Assembly: GCA_001695595.3 (NCBI GenBank)
Contig: MBPM02000014.1
Span: 434,001-498,000, forward strand
Source of the DNA: Plasmopara viticola
Taxonomy: Eukaryota > Oomycota > Peronosporomycetes > Peronosporales > Peronosporaceae
Direction of reading: 5' to 3'
Length of the DNA: 64,000 nt
The notes beneath the pieces were generated by a model. The model made no database searches, was not told the DNA's origin, and worked only from the letters and a program-made list of their open reading frames with translations. The stretch's first letter is position 1. The number at the start of each line of letters is the position of its first letter. Shown piece after piece: positions 1 through 12,149 of this stretch. The translations under genes were made by a program, and so were the position numbers.

Positions 1-173
1 GCAATATGATCGACTACAGAAGTAAGATTGAATATACCTCGAATATCATATTAGCCTTAATCCACTTACGTAAAAATCAGTCATGTACTGCGTACACAAT
101 AAATTACTAGCGGTCAACCCATGCAATAGATCGCCCAGGATCTACAAAACCGGACATGTTTGCAAATACTAAT

Positions 174-585
174 TGTGACGTAACCGCCGTTACTAGCAGG
201 TTTGCCGGTAACGGCTTTTGCTTAATACAATCATATCTTCTCGAAATACATATGCTTAGTACTATCCATTGTAATCGGCGATTATGCAGGTTCCGACGAG
301 AAGGAAGCTTTAGATACCCCAGAATCATTGGGAATTAAGAGACATTATTGGCTGAATGTGGATGCGTAAATGATATCCTATTAAATGGTTGCTGCAAGTG
401 GCTGAGAGCCACCAGTAAGGCTGTAGCAAGAAAACAAGTTGGGAGAGCTCTACATTTTGTATCATTTTTCAATTTTCTAAAAGCAACAAACAATTCTCCT
501 CCTTTACCTACTTCGCACTGCTCGCCGCGCCACAGCCTCGTCCGAAGCCTAACATTCAATATACTTTCTCCGCGACTGTGTTACA
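174..585 (+). repeat. LTR-like repeat, copy A (probable solo LTR)
   Basis: This stretch aligns, with much divergence, to 53,710-54,143 in the same orientation. Shared blocks in the same order are TGTGACGTA at the start, CGGTAACGGC, GCGATTATGCAG, ATTGGCTGAA, GAGAGCTCT/AAGAGCTCTC, and TTTCTCCGCGACTGTG near the end. TG at the left edge and CA at the right edge fit an LTR. No retroelement coding region is seen on either side, so a solo LTR is inferred. The boundaries are approximate. Confidence 0.45.
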
Positions 586-2555
586 TTCATGAAATGAGGG
601 ACTTAAGTGTTCGTGACACTACCTTGTCTGAATTACAATGAAGCAGTTCGAATAATTGGTAGCAGGGTAGCTAATGTATTAGCTAACAACAAAGCCCGCA
701 ATGCAGCGATTGCTGTACAAATTTCAGCTAAGAATACGCTAGCACAGAGCACGAAGATACATACTGTTTAAAAAGAGCTAAATCGAAAATCGCTTGTACA
801 GCGAAAAGCAAATTTTTTTTAGAGCTCGAGGTGAAAGACAATAAGCAGGCAAATATGTGTCGATGGCATTTAAGTCGTATCCAAAGCTATTAACAAAAAC
901 ACCATGCGCCATTGTTAAGAACTTTATGCAATTCGGGGCGCTGGTAATGTGAATGTCGTCTGTCACCAGTACTACTGACAAAACACGTATAATTTGCGCA
1001 TAGTGCTTGCTTTTTACGCAATTTGCTAGACTCAATAGAAACCCACCTCGGTCGCTGTTGCTTTTTACTTTTTTAATACAGCTATGAATCGTGAAATCTC
1101 AAGCAATAAAAAACGCATATTTCGCTTAGCCTTTTTCTGATTTTGCTAACACTACTGGTTTTAAAGCTATTTCGCTGGTAGTATATGCGCGTAAACCTAG
1201 CAAGCTATTATTTACCGAACAAGATGCGGTAGGTCTAGACACGCGCTTACTACCAAAACCGTCGTACTGATCGGATATTACGCAAACGTCAATCGGCAAC
1301 ATACGTTTATTGCAAAAATTCATTAAACTTTATGATACTAAAGTACAAATTGCACCTAGCAGCACAATTTGAATAATTAGAAGCCATTGTAATCATAACC
1401 AAATCGACTCCACTTACTTCTAATAGAGGCCACGCGTTATAAAAATAGCAAGTCTACCTAACGTCCAAGTTGCACACACAACAGCTGATTTCATCGATCG
1501 CATGGCTGACGCGCCATCTAAGGACTCTGACACGGTGCGAATTTTTCACCGTATATTTCGCCAAGATGGAGCCAAAAGATCAAGACAGCACCATTAAAAG
1601 AAAAGCTACCAGAAAAGTGAGCCGGGCCCACCGGACTACTATACAATAAAATGTCATTTGCACCACACTAGAATATCTAGACCAGTTACCCAACAACATA
1701 TTCACATGCATACATCCAAATGGAATCTGTATAACCAGAATCTTTTGTGACAGTCTGACAAACAAAGTAGGTACACCTTCACGAGAAGCTTCTAAAGTAA
1801 TGATAAGACTCTTTTAATACACCATCAGCTGATCAGAAGCAGCAAGAGTATCGCCACAGGACTCGAAAAGGTATGCGAAAATATGCATTACACCATAAAA
1901 GGACAAATTAAGAGAACTGTCAACTTCCGGCACTTTTTGGTAACTTTCCACCAACCCCTTTTCTATCCAATGAAAGACGTTTGTATCAACCAATGAAAGT
2001 GTTTGTCATCTATCCGGCACCCTCCCTCTGTTTTAATCAAATGGGTATTTGTCAATTTCATCGAATTTAGGCGGCTCAAAATTATACGCCCTCCTTTTTA
2101 GCCCTATTGTTTTATCAGAAATTTTCGCACATTCAAAGAAGCTATTGTCTGTTAAACTTGTCAATGAAATTGATCAAATTTTTGCGGGGTTTGAGATTTA
2201 AAGAAACAATTGAGACTACAGCTGTAAAAAATTCAGTCTTATAATTTTCGTAATTATTTTAAGCCGGGAAGAACACTAGCCACCGTGTTACGCAATTTTA
2301 TATTTCTGTGAAAAAACACATCATTGATGAGCGGCGTATATTAAAAATTAAAAAAAATCTTCAGGAACCATCTTTAGTATGAAGATCTGCTACTAGATGA
2401 GAGGCTGTAAACCCAGGAACGTTACAAAAAGCGATTCACTTACTAATCGATGATGCTGTTGCGGGTGCAACCGTTGTGGCACAATGCCGGCAAGTTCGTG
2501 CATTGTGATCTATCCTCTCTGCAAATTATACATCTACATAGCAACGGAACTTCAC
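586..2555. other. AT-rich stretch without a recognisable gene
   Basis: Only short ORFs on both strands with no motif I recognise. A small inverted repeat, ACGGTG with CACCGT, lies near 1,532-1,555. Nothing supports a gene here. Confidence 0.5.
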
Positions 2556-4512
2556 TTATGACAATTTAGGGTGTTTGAATCTCTTGGGGACCGGTCGGTC
2601 ATGGGATGGTGCAAGTGGTGGATCCTTCGTAGTGAAAACCGCCGTCCATGCTTGCTCTTGCTCGAGTATCCGACACTGTTGATGTTGCGAGATTTCGTTT
2701 TCGTAAGCATCCAAAACAATTCGCTTATCGAGAGTTATGGAGCAACGGCGCGGACGGCTGAAGACACTGAAGCTTGTAGCCACCAATGCGTGTCGAGGTG
2801 TTCAATGATGAGAGGCTGAACGGTATGCTCTCGAAAATCATGGGCGCAAGGTTATTCCATGGTCGATTTGAATAAGCCTTGGCATCTCATCGCTGGATTG
2901 CGTTGAGGTTTTGGCACTGGAGGTAAGTACCGTTGATTGCAGCAAGGGTGACTTTGCCCACAAGCAAGGCAAATACTGGCCCATGTCGATCATCGGCAGT
3001 CGCACTCTTTTGCGTGATAGTATTTGACAATTGCCTGCTGAGAGTTGCACGCTAGCTCGATCGCTGTATTAACGGTCGACAGGTCGTCGAAAAGAAGAAG
3101 CAAAAAGGATTCGTCAGTGCACGTAACTTTGCTCTTACTTGAATGAAATATCCGCTGAATACAGCCATTCATCTAATTAGTGCTGCATGAGCACTCTCCA
3201 CACGTGACGTGGCGGTGGTTCCCACATGCAAGACATCCCGCAGCCATGCACTAACAAACCTTTTTCTTGTTTTGAAGCTAAGTTGTCATGAGGTAGCGCA
3301 TGACATGCGGTGGTGCCAATCCCTGTACACTCTCGAAGTGCTCCTCGTATGCGGTCGGCGTTCTTGCGTATACCAAATTAATCCTGGAAGTGTAAAACTC
3401 TAAAAGTATTCTCGCGAGACAAAAGCATACCTTGTTTTAGCGTTAACGTTTTTGCTGCTGTGTCATCTGCACAAAATTGTCTTGCTTCCTAAATTTCTCA
3501 AGCGCAGCCATAAGAGCAAGCTCGTGGTCGGTGACAAAAGCTGATTCTTGAATACGGAATTTTGCGAACGTCTCTCTGATCTTGCTTAACGCCCAGTGGT
3601 AGTTGCTTCTTCTTTCAGTGCGCATACAACAATATGCAAGGATGAAGGTGTGGTTTGTCGCAGTCGCATTAAACACGTGGAGGTAAGGAAGTCTGTATCT
3701 ATTTGTCTCGTATGTAGAGTCTAAGAGCCATATCTTCCCGCAACTATATTAAAAAAAGATTCCGCAGTCCGCGATACAATGAGAAGATGCATGACTCTGT
3801 TGTCGCCATCATGTTGAAGAAAGTATTAGTCTGCCGAAAGACTCTGAATTAGGACCAGAACTAAAATCCTCCCAGCCAGCATCTCCACCCGGTGAGCACG
3901 GCGGACGTTGTAGAGGGCTCGAGGCGTAGCGCACAAAGATGCATTCTTTTGTCGCAATGATGTTAAAATGCGACTGGGTGTCACCCCTGCCTGCGTTGGG
4001 TCGAAAAGTGCCTGCTGTTCCGTCGTTGCCAAAGCGCATCCTTTGGGATGAGCCGAGCAATGGAGGTATGACTGGTGATTGTGCTCTGCAAAGGTCACTT
4101 CTACTCTTCAAAAGGAAGGTGTTGACTTGTTGAATCGAAGTGTGATCCTGCTCTTGTAGTCCGTTCTCTGACTAGTACGCAGGTGTTCACGGGAGTTCGA
4201 TGCTTGAGGACAGACTCTACCAACTTTCGAGCACTGTAAAACGAGAGATTTTGGAGCGCCGTCTTTTCTATTGCCAACCCGCTTCGTTTTCAAGTATCTG
4301 TATTTGTAGCCTAGAGCGCGCGCATGAGTTTGGACCGCCGACTTTGCTTCTTCAGGAGTGTTGTACGTGAGCTCAGCGGGATGGTTCAGGCTGGCCATGA
4401 CGTAGAGATGAGGGTGTTTAGTAGGGTGTTCCAGTATTGCTAGGTATTGATATGTATTAATACGTATTAAAGAGTGTTGTGATAATAATGTCTTGTTGCT
4501 GTATGGAGCCAC
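2556..4512 (-). pseudogene. Mutator-like (MULE) transposase relic with FAR1-type N-terminus
   Basis: Read on the minus strand in several frames. The N-terminal piece (4,512-4,108) has a FAR1-like DNA-binding pattern with spaced Cys and the sequence REHLRTSQRTDYKSR. The next piece (about 4,098-3,809) has the HNH-containing linker and an IYN-like region ending in GRILVLVL. The piece at about 3,735-3,443 is the MULE catalytic core: LLDSTYETNRYRLPYLH, then a Tyr-Trp-Ala-Leu block, then VTDHELALMAAL. Further on (about 3,050-3,000) ECDC followed by LPC looks like a degenerate SWIM zinc finger, and 2,786-2,556 resembles the basic C-terminus. Frameshifts and stops separate all pieces, so the element is dead. 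Terminal inverted repeats were not found by eye. Confidence 0.65.
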
Positions 4513-5461
4513 TGTTTGAGAGCAATGAATTTTATAGCAATATTCTTGTGTAGTGATCCGCCACTTCCTTGTTCCTGTAGAGTAGAATGTGACCGGTGGT
4601 GGTTCAGTCTTTTGATGGATTGAAACACACCTTACATACGGGAAGTGCGACGATTGACCCCCTGGACAGGAGTCAAAACTTCACATTTGGAAATGTGTGC
4701 GGGAGTTTGAGTTACGCCACAGTCTTTAAGATACAAACTTAAGCCAAGAATTGGATAAAAACAGGTTGTGCCGGGAAAGTCAACGGGTCCTCAAATTAAT
4801 TTGCATTATCTTTGTATGAAGTATATAATCGAAATCATTATACTTGAAGATAATGTGGAACAATATTGTTTTCGAGTCATTTAGGGTTTGTATGCAAAAA
4901 AATTCTCAAATCTAATACGCATTTTTACTTCATTTTAGAGGCTTTTGAATATTTCGCTCCTTCTTTTGTAAATGTTTTAGGTTGTATCTCATATCAACAA
5001 CGCGCAACCGGCTTCATCTTTCGGAGCTCGGGCTCATGATCTGAAAAAATGACATTTTTGCAAAAGTTTCCCAATGAAAAAATAGTAGGAATGTAAGCTG
5101 GACAAAGAAGGTGACCTCTCACCCTTCTCAACTGCATACGAGAAAAATCCATCGTCGGTTGTTGTTCAGTTGTTCGATTGAAGCCGGTTGCCAGCGAAAA
5201 ACCGCTTTCGCGACGAAACCAAAATCAGTGCAGTTGCCGCTCAATTGTCTCGCCTTCTTTCCCCTAAGATTGATACTGGACAGATCGATTTCGACCGTGA
5301 TTGGTGAGGTCGACAACATACTCACTCGAAATTTGCTCAGACAGAGATAATTGGGTGTCAAACACGTAATCAAGCACCGACGACCGCTCATTCCTGGCTT
5401 CCTCGACCTTTATCTAAATACGTGAATAAAGAGTTTTTTTTTCAATATTTCTTTTAGCATC
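4513..5461. other. Intergenic, nothing recognised
   Basis: AT-rich spacer between the transposase relic and the 3' end of the PAP2 gene. It may contain the 5' side of the MULE element, but no inverted repeat partner was seen near 2 kb. Confidence 0.4.
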
Positions 5462-6634
5462 TTAAGCCTCCTCTCTTCTTACCATACGGCGCTTGTTAAT
5501 TTCCTCGAGAGGCAGTCCCGCTGAGTCGTGACTGAATATCGACCCGTAATTGTAATTCGACGCGAAAATCGCAGCCACGGATCCAATAACAGTGCCAGCT
5601 AGAATGTCACTGTAATGGTGCCAATTGTCAATGCAGCGAGTGATTGAAATCCAAGCGGCAAGCAGGATCGGCGAGCAGCACATAAACAGCATACAAGACG
5701 TTTTGGCACCTTGCCGATTAGAGTTACTGCGACTCTCACAATTAACACGGGATCGACCCAAAAGGTAGAGCTAAAAACAAGACAAGCAACAAGTATCCAT
5801 GAGGCCCGTCGTATTTTAAACAATGCATCGCAAAGTCTTACCGCCAAAACAAGCATTGATGACCACGCAAAGGATGCATGACCCGATGGAAAACTCTTCC
5901 GGCCTTCCTTGTCACCAGCAGCATCCGTGCACAAGTCTGTGACTCCATCCCACATAACATCATTATTCCACTTGCACATATCGTAAAAGCTTGGTCTAAA
6001 GCGTCCAGTGATGTTTTTAATGAATTGAGTCAAAAAAGTAGCCAGCGCCGTTGACTGGAATAGACTCAGTAAGAAGTCACGCGTATCATGAGGAATAACT
6101 CGCACTTGGCAAATTCTTGGAAGCACGTAGTTGATGATAAGATTAAATCCGATTGGCAAACCTACGCCAAGTGTCAGCAGAAGCCACATCGGGACTAGCG
6201 TACAACATCCAAGAATTTACCAGCCAACTTAGAACAATTGCCACCAAAACTAACTTACCTTCTTCAGACAATTTGATCTCGTCAATGGATGGGTCGAGTG
6301 ACCACACTACGGCCGTTGCGTTCAAGCGTACTTTAACCGCAGGAATTGGACGCTTATGCACGTCAATCCTTGCAAATAAGATGGCCAGCAGGTACAAAAT
6401 GATGGTGCTGCCGAATTCCAGCAAGCGGAACTCTCGAACATATCGTTGCAACGCGCCCCTGGGTGGCCGTATGGCGCCTTCTTCCGCGATATGCATTGCA
6501 AAGTCATCGCTCTCCTCCGTCGGGTCGCTGCGTTCGTCTCCACGCATCGGCATGTGCCTCTCTGTAGGAAGTGACGGCGTTGACACCATAGACCGGTACC
6601 CCGATGTGGCCTCATCTTTTCCATTTTCAACCAT
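5462..6634 (-). CDS. PAP2-type lipid phosphate phosphatase, three exons
   Basis: Membrane phosphatase that would dephosphorylate phosphatidic acid, lyso-PA or diacylglycerol pyrophosphate in internal or plasma membranes. I place exons at 6,634-6,259, 6,194-5,842 and 5,770-5,462. The two introns (64 and 71 nt) have GTAAG donors and TAG acceptors, and splicing keeps one frame of 345 residues. All three catalytic motifs are present. Motif 1 is KNITGRFRP (K-x6-RP). Motif 2 is PSGH. Motif 3 is TRCIDNWHHYSD, matching R-x5-H-x3-D, and it only appears after the second intron is removed. Several hydrophobic segments surround the motifs, including one near residue 80 and those flanking PSGH. The first 60 residues are acidic, hydrophilic and probably cytosolic. 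It looks intact and functional; the exact lipid substrate cannot be told. Confidence 0.9.
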
Positions 6635-7654
6635 GCCGCCAGAAGAATTTCAGAAATGTGAGACGTTAAAAGCGTTAATGTTTAGTTGCAATCAAGTAGC
6701 GGCCAGATCACAACCGGCCATCACATTTCTTATGACGGTTGAGTTCTTCGTGCCCGTTACTTCTTTACATGGCCAGCCATATGATAGCTTGTTAATAGCA
6801 GTCAGTTCTGATCTATATTTTCACACAATTTGCGTTTTTTTCTCGGTTATATATAAGATTCTACGTTAAACGACCCCAAATGGTAGTGAATATGCAGACC
6901 GTGAATGTATTGGCAAGGACTTGAGTAATGCTCGAAAGTGCTGTACAAGAAGAGCAAATGTGGTTATCCGTGCTGCATAGCTGAACTTTACTAGTGAAAT
7001 GGGGCCATGTGGTTTATGTAAAGGTTCGCTTGTCAATGTCGTCTGATTGTAAGACGCGTTCATTTGTATCAATATGTACGGTATTTTCACCGCGAGACAT
7101 TAGAAAAATTAATTTATCAGCTTTTCATGTGCAGGAAAGTTTACACACTCTTGGCGTTTTGTCAAGACTTGCAAGGTCTCAGTTTTAAGCTACTCTCTCA
7201 CAATGGTTAATTCACTAGAGGTAATATACCTCGGACATCTGATATGAACACACGGTATAATTGCTCTCATTTTGCGCAGATTGTTCTCATTGCAACTAAC
7301 ATTTTCATTACATACAAAAGTCATCCTATAATGTGTTACGGTATGAGAGTTGCACTCTAACGACATACCAAAATAGATTCATTTACACACAATGGCTACA
7401 AAGTTGAATGTTAGACAAGTAGTGTGACGAGGTCGCACACAGAAAGATGCACCTTCTTCTGGTAAACAGCTGCCCATCATTCTCGGTTTAAAGGGTTCGA
7501 CGTGAGCAATAGATTGCTGCTATTTAATGGAAGACGTGATTCATCCCTCACGATTTTATTAACTAGCCTTCACCCCATGTCTTATTAGTCAGAATTTGGA
7601 GGACCTGTATTCATCAATCATCAAACATTAATGCGCCAAGGCACCCAAGGTTTT
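6635..7654. other. Intergenic, no gene recognised
   Basis: Upstream of the PAP2 start and up to the copia LTR there are only short unsupported ORFs. The first few hundred bases presumably hold the PAP2 promoter; no clear core element was identified. Confidence 0.4.
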
Positions 7655-7781
7655 TGTTGAGTAGAAGGTAAAAAGCGAAGAGGGCACATATATCTTAACC
7701 AATGAACGGCTACCATTATGTAATTACTTACTGTGACGTCATCCGCCTGATCAACATCCATTCAGCGGTGTATATTCAACA
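7655..7781 (-). repeat. Copia 3' LTR (127 bp)
   Basis: On the plus strand it starts TGTTGAGTAG and ends TATTCAACA, giving TG...CA ends with a 6-bp terminal inverted repeat (TGTTGA/TCAACA). Immediately inside, the minus strand reads GGCGGTGAGTGGGAG, a polypurine tract in the position expected for plus-strand priming just before a 3' LTR. This fixes the element's orientation as minus. Confidence 0.75.
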
Positions 7782-7889
7782 CTCCCACTCACCGCCAATG
7801 CTGTGTGTGCTTTGTTGCTGACTTGGTCCTGATTTCGAAGATTCGCGCAGATACTACAGCATCTTGTTCCAAGTGCCTTCGTCAGCGTA

Positions 7890-10800
7890 TCTGCAAGCTA
7901 ACTCTTCGTGTCGATATAGTCGATCTTCGACAATCCTTCTTGCAGGTTCTCACGGATAAAGTGGTGCTTGATGTCCACATGCTTCGTCCTAGCCTGGCAT
8001 CCGGCGTTATCGGCCAGCGCAACAGCACTTTGGTTGCCTTCCCAAACCTGTGTTCCTTCAACTTGCTCGTGAAGCATGTCCTTTAGCATTGCCCGTATTC
8101 AAAGAACTTTTTACGTGCATAATCTGAGAGCCATATACTTAGCTTCCGCTGAGCTCAGCGCAACTGTCCGATCGAACTTCGACTTGTATACCACTGGTGC
8201 GCTCGCGATCATGATCACAATTCCCGATACCGAGCGTCTATCATCCGTGTTGCTGCCCCAATTTGCATCCGAGTATGCTTTAACCGCGGCGTTCTCACTT
8301 CTCCAGTCGATGATACCGATTTGACGTGTAGTCTTCAGTGCCGTACTATTTGAATTGCTGCGCTCCAATGTTGCAATCCCGTATTCTCTTGAAAACGTGA
8401 TAGCTGTGTCACCACGTAAGCAATATCATGTCGTTGTGAACAGCGAGAATATAATCAAAGAGCGATAGGGCTGAGACCGCATCGCCGACCGTCCCCCTTT
8501 TGTTGTTGGTGACTGCTTTGACGACAACTTCAATCCTGATACGCATGGTTTATCAACGCTCGTAGCATCTTGTTGATTGAATCGCTTAACCACGTCGTTG
8601 ATGTAGCGAGTTGTTTGATCATCAGTGTTCCAGCTGACCTGTCGTGATCGATCTCCATACCCAAAATAAATTCCGCTTTACCCAGCTCCTACATCTTTAA
8701 GCATTCTTGAGTACTTCCTTTACGTGATTTGTTTCTTTGCTGGTTCTTGCTGTGATAATCATGTCATCCTTATATAGTCCAACGTAGGCAAAACTTTATC
8801 TAGTGCTCTTGACACAATCACGTAGATCTACCCCGCAACTCTTGAAGCCATTCCTGACGAAGACACGGTGTATTGTCTTGTTCCAGGTACTTGCTGCTTG
8901 CTTTAGTCCGTAAATGACCTTAATCAGTTGACAGATGTATCCTTGAGCATTGTCGACACTGAGCGAAACTTCCATAAAGACGTTGTCCGTCATCACGCTA
9001 TTAAGAAGAGCCGTGCCGACGTCCAGCTATTCCATCCGATAGTCGCATTCAGCACTTACTGCGAGAATTATTAAGAACGACTTCATGTTGGCAACCGGCG
9101 AAGACATCTCGAAAAATTCGACGCCATAATTTTGCTCAAAACCTTCTGCGACCACTCGTGCCTCGAATTACACGATAGCGCAATTCTGATCACGCTTCTT
9201 AGCAATACCTATCGTGATCCAATTGTGCGTCCAATCGTTCCTCGTGCTTGTCCACCTTTGATTCTCTTAATGAGAGCGGAGGTCAGTATTTATTGCTCCA
9301 AGCCAGTTTATTGCATCGTCGCTTGCCATTACCTGAGCATACGCTGTAGTTGAGTCCGTATCATCGTCAATACGCACGACAAAGGCAAGAACAACTTCCG
9401 TTATTAGTCCATCTTCGTCAATCCGAACACGATTTTGAGTCGGTGGGCTCTCGCTACCTTCTGTCGACCCTTTAACATCTAAGCCGTTTCGTAGCATTAG
9501 CACCTGCTCACGCCTTACTCTTGTTCGCTCCACTTTAGGCCAAAACACTAAACGATTCTCTTGTTGCACTTAGGACGGTCGATAATACTCCGTTAGCTCA
9601 TGCCTGTTCCGTACAGGGCTCTCAGAAGGCATTAGCCGCTGTACAACGACACTTGGCGTATAATTTGATATCATTCATTTTGATATCCGCGACTGGCTCT
9701 TCGACAGCTCCCATGGGATCGTCTGTCGATCCACTTGATGCTGAAACTTGACTTCATCACCATCCTTCATTACTTGAAGAAATAGTTTCAGCTTGAGCTC
9801 TTGGGTGTCGCAAAATGCCGCCCACCTCTCCCTCGTCCAACTTTACAAAGCGGGTCACTTTGATTTTGGCATTTTCCAAGTCAAACACGCGATAGCCCTT
9901 GACATTCTCTGCATAGCCGAGAAACATACACTTAAAGCTCTTGGGTTCCAGTTTGGTCCGTTTCACATCGTCAGTATGAGCGTAGCTTTGCGAACCAAAT
10001 ACGCGCAAGTGATCCTTTTGAGGCTTCTTCGCGAAAGCTAGCTCGTACGGCGTGATGTCAGGATGGACCGGAAGGATGGAGGAATTAATTAAATAAGCCG
10101 ATGTGTTTACCACTTCCCCCCACCATTCCGTCGAAACGCTCTTGTAGTGTAACATGCCGCGGGCCTTCTCTACGATAGTTCTACTCATACGCTTTGCCAC
10201 TCCGTCCTGCTGTGGGCTGTATGGAACGGAGCGCTAATGTACAATGCCGTTCTGTTGACATATGCCAGCCATTGTCTTGTTTACAAACTCGGTTCGGTTG
10301 TCGGATCGCAAACACCTTAGTCGTGCACTCCACTATTTTTTGTATAATGTCAGGAGCTATTCGGACTTACCAGCCACTTCAATCTTGCTCTTGATCAGAA
10401 AAAGCGAAACGTATCGTGAAAAATCATCCACAAACGTGAGAACGTACTTGGCACCACCCTTCGAGGAAATTCTCATTAGGCTCATGGCATCTGTGTGAAT
10501 ACGCTCCAACACACGTGTTGTCTATGTCATTGAACGAGATGGAAACACCGTGACCGTCTGCTTGTCCTCCAAACACCCGGCACACAACGGAACGTCGGGG
10601 CTGTGCTTGTTTCGATGGCGTTGACACTGGACTGCTGGCGTGAAGCCAGCGACCTGTTTGGAAATTATCCGTAGCTAATGCCTCTAAGAATGTTCCTGGG
10701 ATAGTGCACACTTTGCTTGATAACTAGGATACCTTTAGTTTATCGCTGAGTCCTGATCAGCGCATCCTTGCTGGGGTGCCCCATGCGGGCATGCCAAAGC

Positions 10801-11110
10801 TCCCACTGATTGTCAGCCCCGGAATATTCAACGAGACATGCTTTTTCATGCTCACAGTCAAGCAAATACGACTTTCCAAATTTTGTACCCGATGCTTCTT
10901 GTTTCAAATGACGCATGACGAACACGAAAAATCCACACTCATACCACGCTCTGCCAGCTTGCCAACTGACAGCAGCCTTCTGTCGAGTCCGGGAATGTGC
11001 GGAATTTCAATTATGCAAATGCCCATTCCATCCAAGCCAATTAGTTTCACTGTGCCGGCTCTTTTGTCGAGCAACTTCTTCCCGTCTGCAATCGTAACTT
11101 CAATGCTAGC
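7890..11110 (-). pseudogene. Copia pol relic: protease, integrase, RT, RNase H
   Basis: Protease is around 11,150-10,950, where a HIPGLDRRLLSVGKL-like stretch can be read. GAG-pre-integrase is at 10,925-10,740 (LWHARMGHPSKDALIRT). The integrase core and C-terminus lie at about 10,700-9,757 and contain HYKSVSTEWWGEVVNTSAYL and LRVFGSQSYAH. Reverse transcriptase is at about 9,570-8,796 and includes QLIKVIYGLKQAASTWNK. RNase H is at 8,368-7,898 with YSDANWGSNTDDRRSVSG, VALSSAEAKYMAL and KHVDIKHHFIRE. Conserved residues survive, but the reading frame is broken many times, so this is a pseudogene. Confidence 0.85.
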
Positions 11111-11199
11111 TTACAAGCCCTTGTCATCAAACAAGTCCTTCATGGTGAGGTCATGTGGGAAGTTGCTCCACTGTCAATCCGCTATCCTGATGACTTCCC

Positions 11200-11960
11200 T
11201 TCACCAACAGCAAGCACCGTGTTGTCGCTGTTGAATCTTTTACCGACCGGGCAGTCCCGCTTCAGTGGTCACAGTTAAAGCACATGCCCTTAAATCCGCC
11301 GTTATTGTGTGAAGAATCACCCTTTCGTCCATTTTCCTGTCCACCTTTGAATCTTCCAGCATTTTTAATTACGCGAAACGCTTTCTTCATAGCTCCCTTC
11401 CCCTGCAGCTTCTCTGATTCTTTAAGCAGCATCTCCTTGACGTCAATCAGCGTATGTCCCTTGCATTCTCCACAATCGACGAAATCAAGTCATACTCCGA
11501 GGGCGGGCTGCTGAGAAGTACCACCAGCTGGCGTGAATCATCAATCGGCTCTTCCGTAGTTTGAAGTCCTATTACTAGCTCGTCAAAAGAGTCCAGATGC
11601 TCTGCCATTCTCATCCCAATTTCCATCGTGATCTCGTGTTGTCGACGAGTCCTCACCCTACAATTGGAAAGAGTCGAGCGATTGTAGAAGGAGGGTTCCC
11701 TTCGCCCTTTATGGCGCGCGTAATCGACCAGATCTTGGTCTGGTGCTGGATCTCAGCGCCTTGAGTGAAAAAGCCTTAGATTTTTGGCATCGTTAATAAG
11801 CCACGCCTCCGTGACGTCACTTTCCTTCTTGACGGCCATGATGTGCCTCAGAAGACCCTTCCGCGCCAGGATCATCCTCATGTTGGACTCCCAGTGGTAA
11901 AAGTTACAATTCCTGTAAGAACTTCGGTGCGCTTGTTAGCCATAATGGACGAGGACGTTG
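11200..11960 (-). pseudogene. Copia gag relic with zinc knuckle
   Basis: The piece at 11,656-11,447 matches copia Gag: HLDSFDELVIGLQ, then a leucine-rich block ending in SSPPSEYDLISSIVE. Further along the minus strand (about 11,290-11,250) CFNCDH is followed by a stop codon where the rest of the CCHC knuckle should be. The N-terminal part near 11,950-11,700 is hard to follow. Confidence 0.7.
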
Positions 11961-11993
11961 CTTGTGAAGGAAAAATTGTTGCGGCTGTCAATA

Positions 11994-12080
11994 TGTTGAG
12001 TAAAAGGTGAAGACCGGTGTGGATATATTCATCTAGACCAATGAACGGCTACCATTATGTAATTACTTACTGCGACGTAC
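11994..12080 (-). repeat. Copia 5' LTR, truncated
   Basis: Aligns to the first ~85 bases of the LTR at 7,655, including TGTTGAGTA and AATGAACGGCTACCATTATG, through GTAATTACTTACTGCGACGT. Beyond 12,080 the similarity ends, although a full copy should reach about 12,120. No target-site duplication can be scored. Confidence 0.65.
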
Positions 12081-12149
12081 TCGTGAATTCGTCGGATTCA
12101 GCAATGTCGGCGACGTACAGGAGCATTTAAAGCCCGGACAAAGGCTCCA

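Larger units (their letters stand above)
7655..12080 (-). mobile_element. Decayed Ty1/copia LTR retrotransposon
   Basis: Minus-strand element bounded by two copies of an LTR that both begin TGTTGAGTA on the plus strand and share AATGAACGGCTACCATTATG. Inside, in minus-strand order, are gag, a zinc knuckle, protease, GAG-pre-integrase, integrase, reverse transcriptase and RNase H. That order (integrase before RT) defines Ty1/copia. Every domain is interrupted by stops or frameshifts, so it is not autonomous. The LTR at the 12-kb end is clearly homologous for only about 85 bases and then diverges, so it is truncated or replaced. Confidence 0.85.

Noticed and set aside
6153..6869. 238-codon plus-strand ORF over the PAP2 gene
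   Set aside because: It is antisense to PAP2 exon 1 and its intron, where the catalytic motifs and splice sites clearly support the minus strand. No motif in the plus-strand translation.
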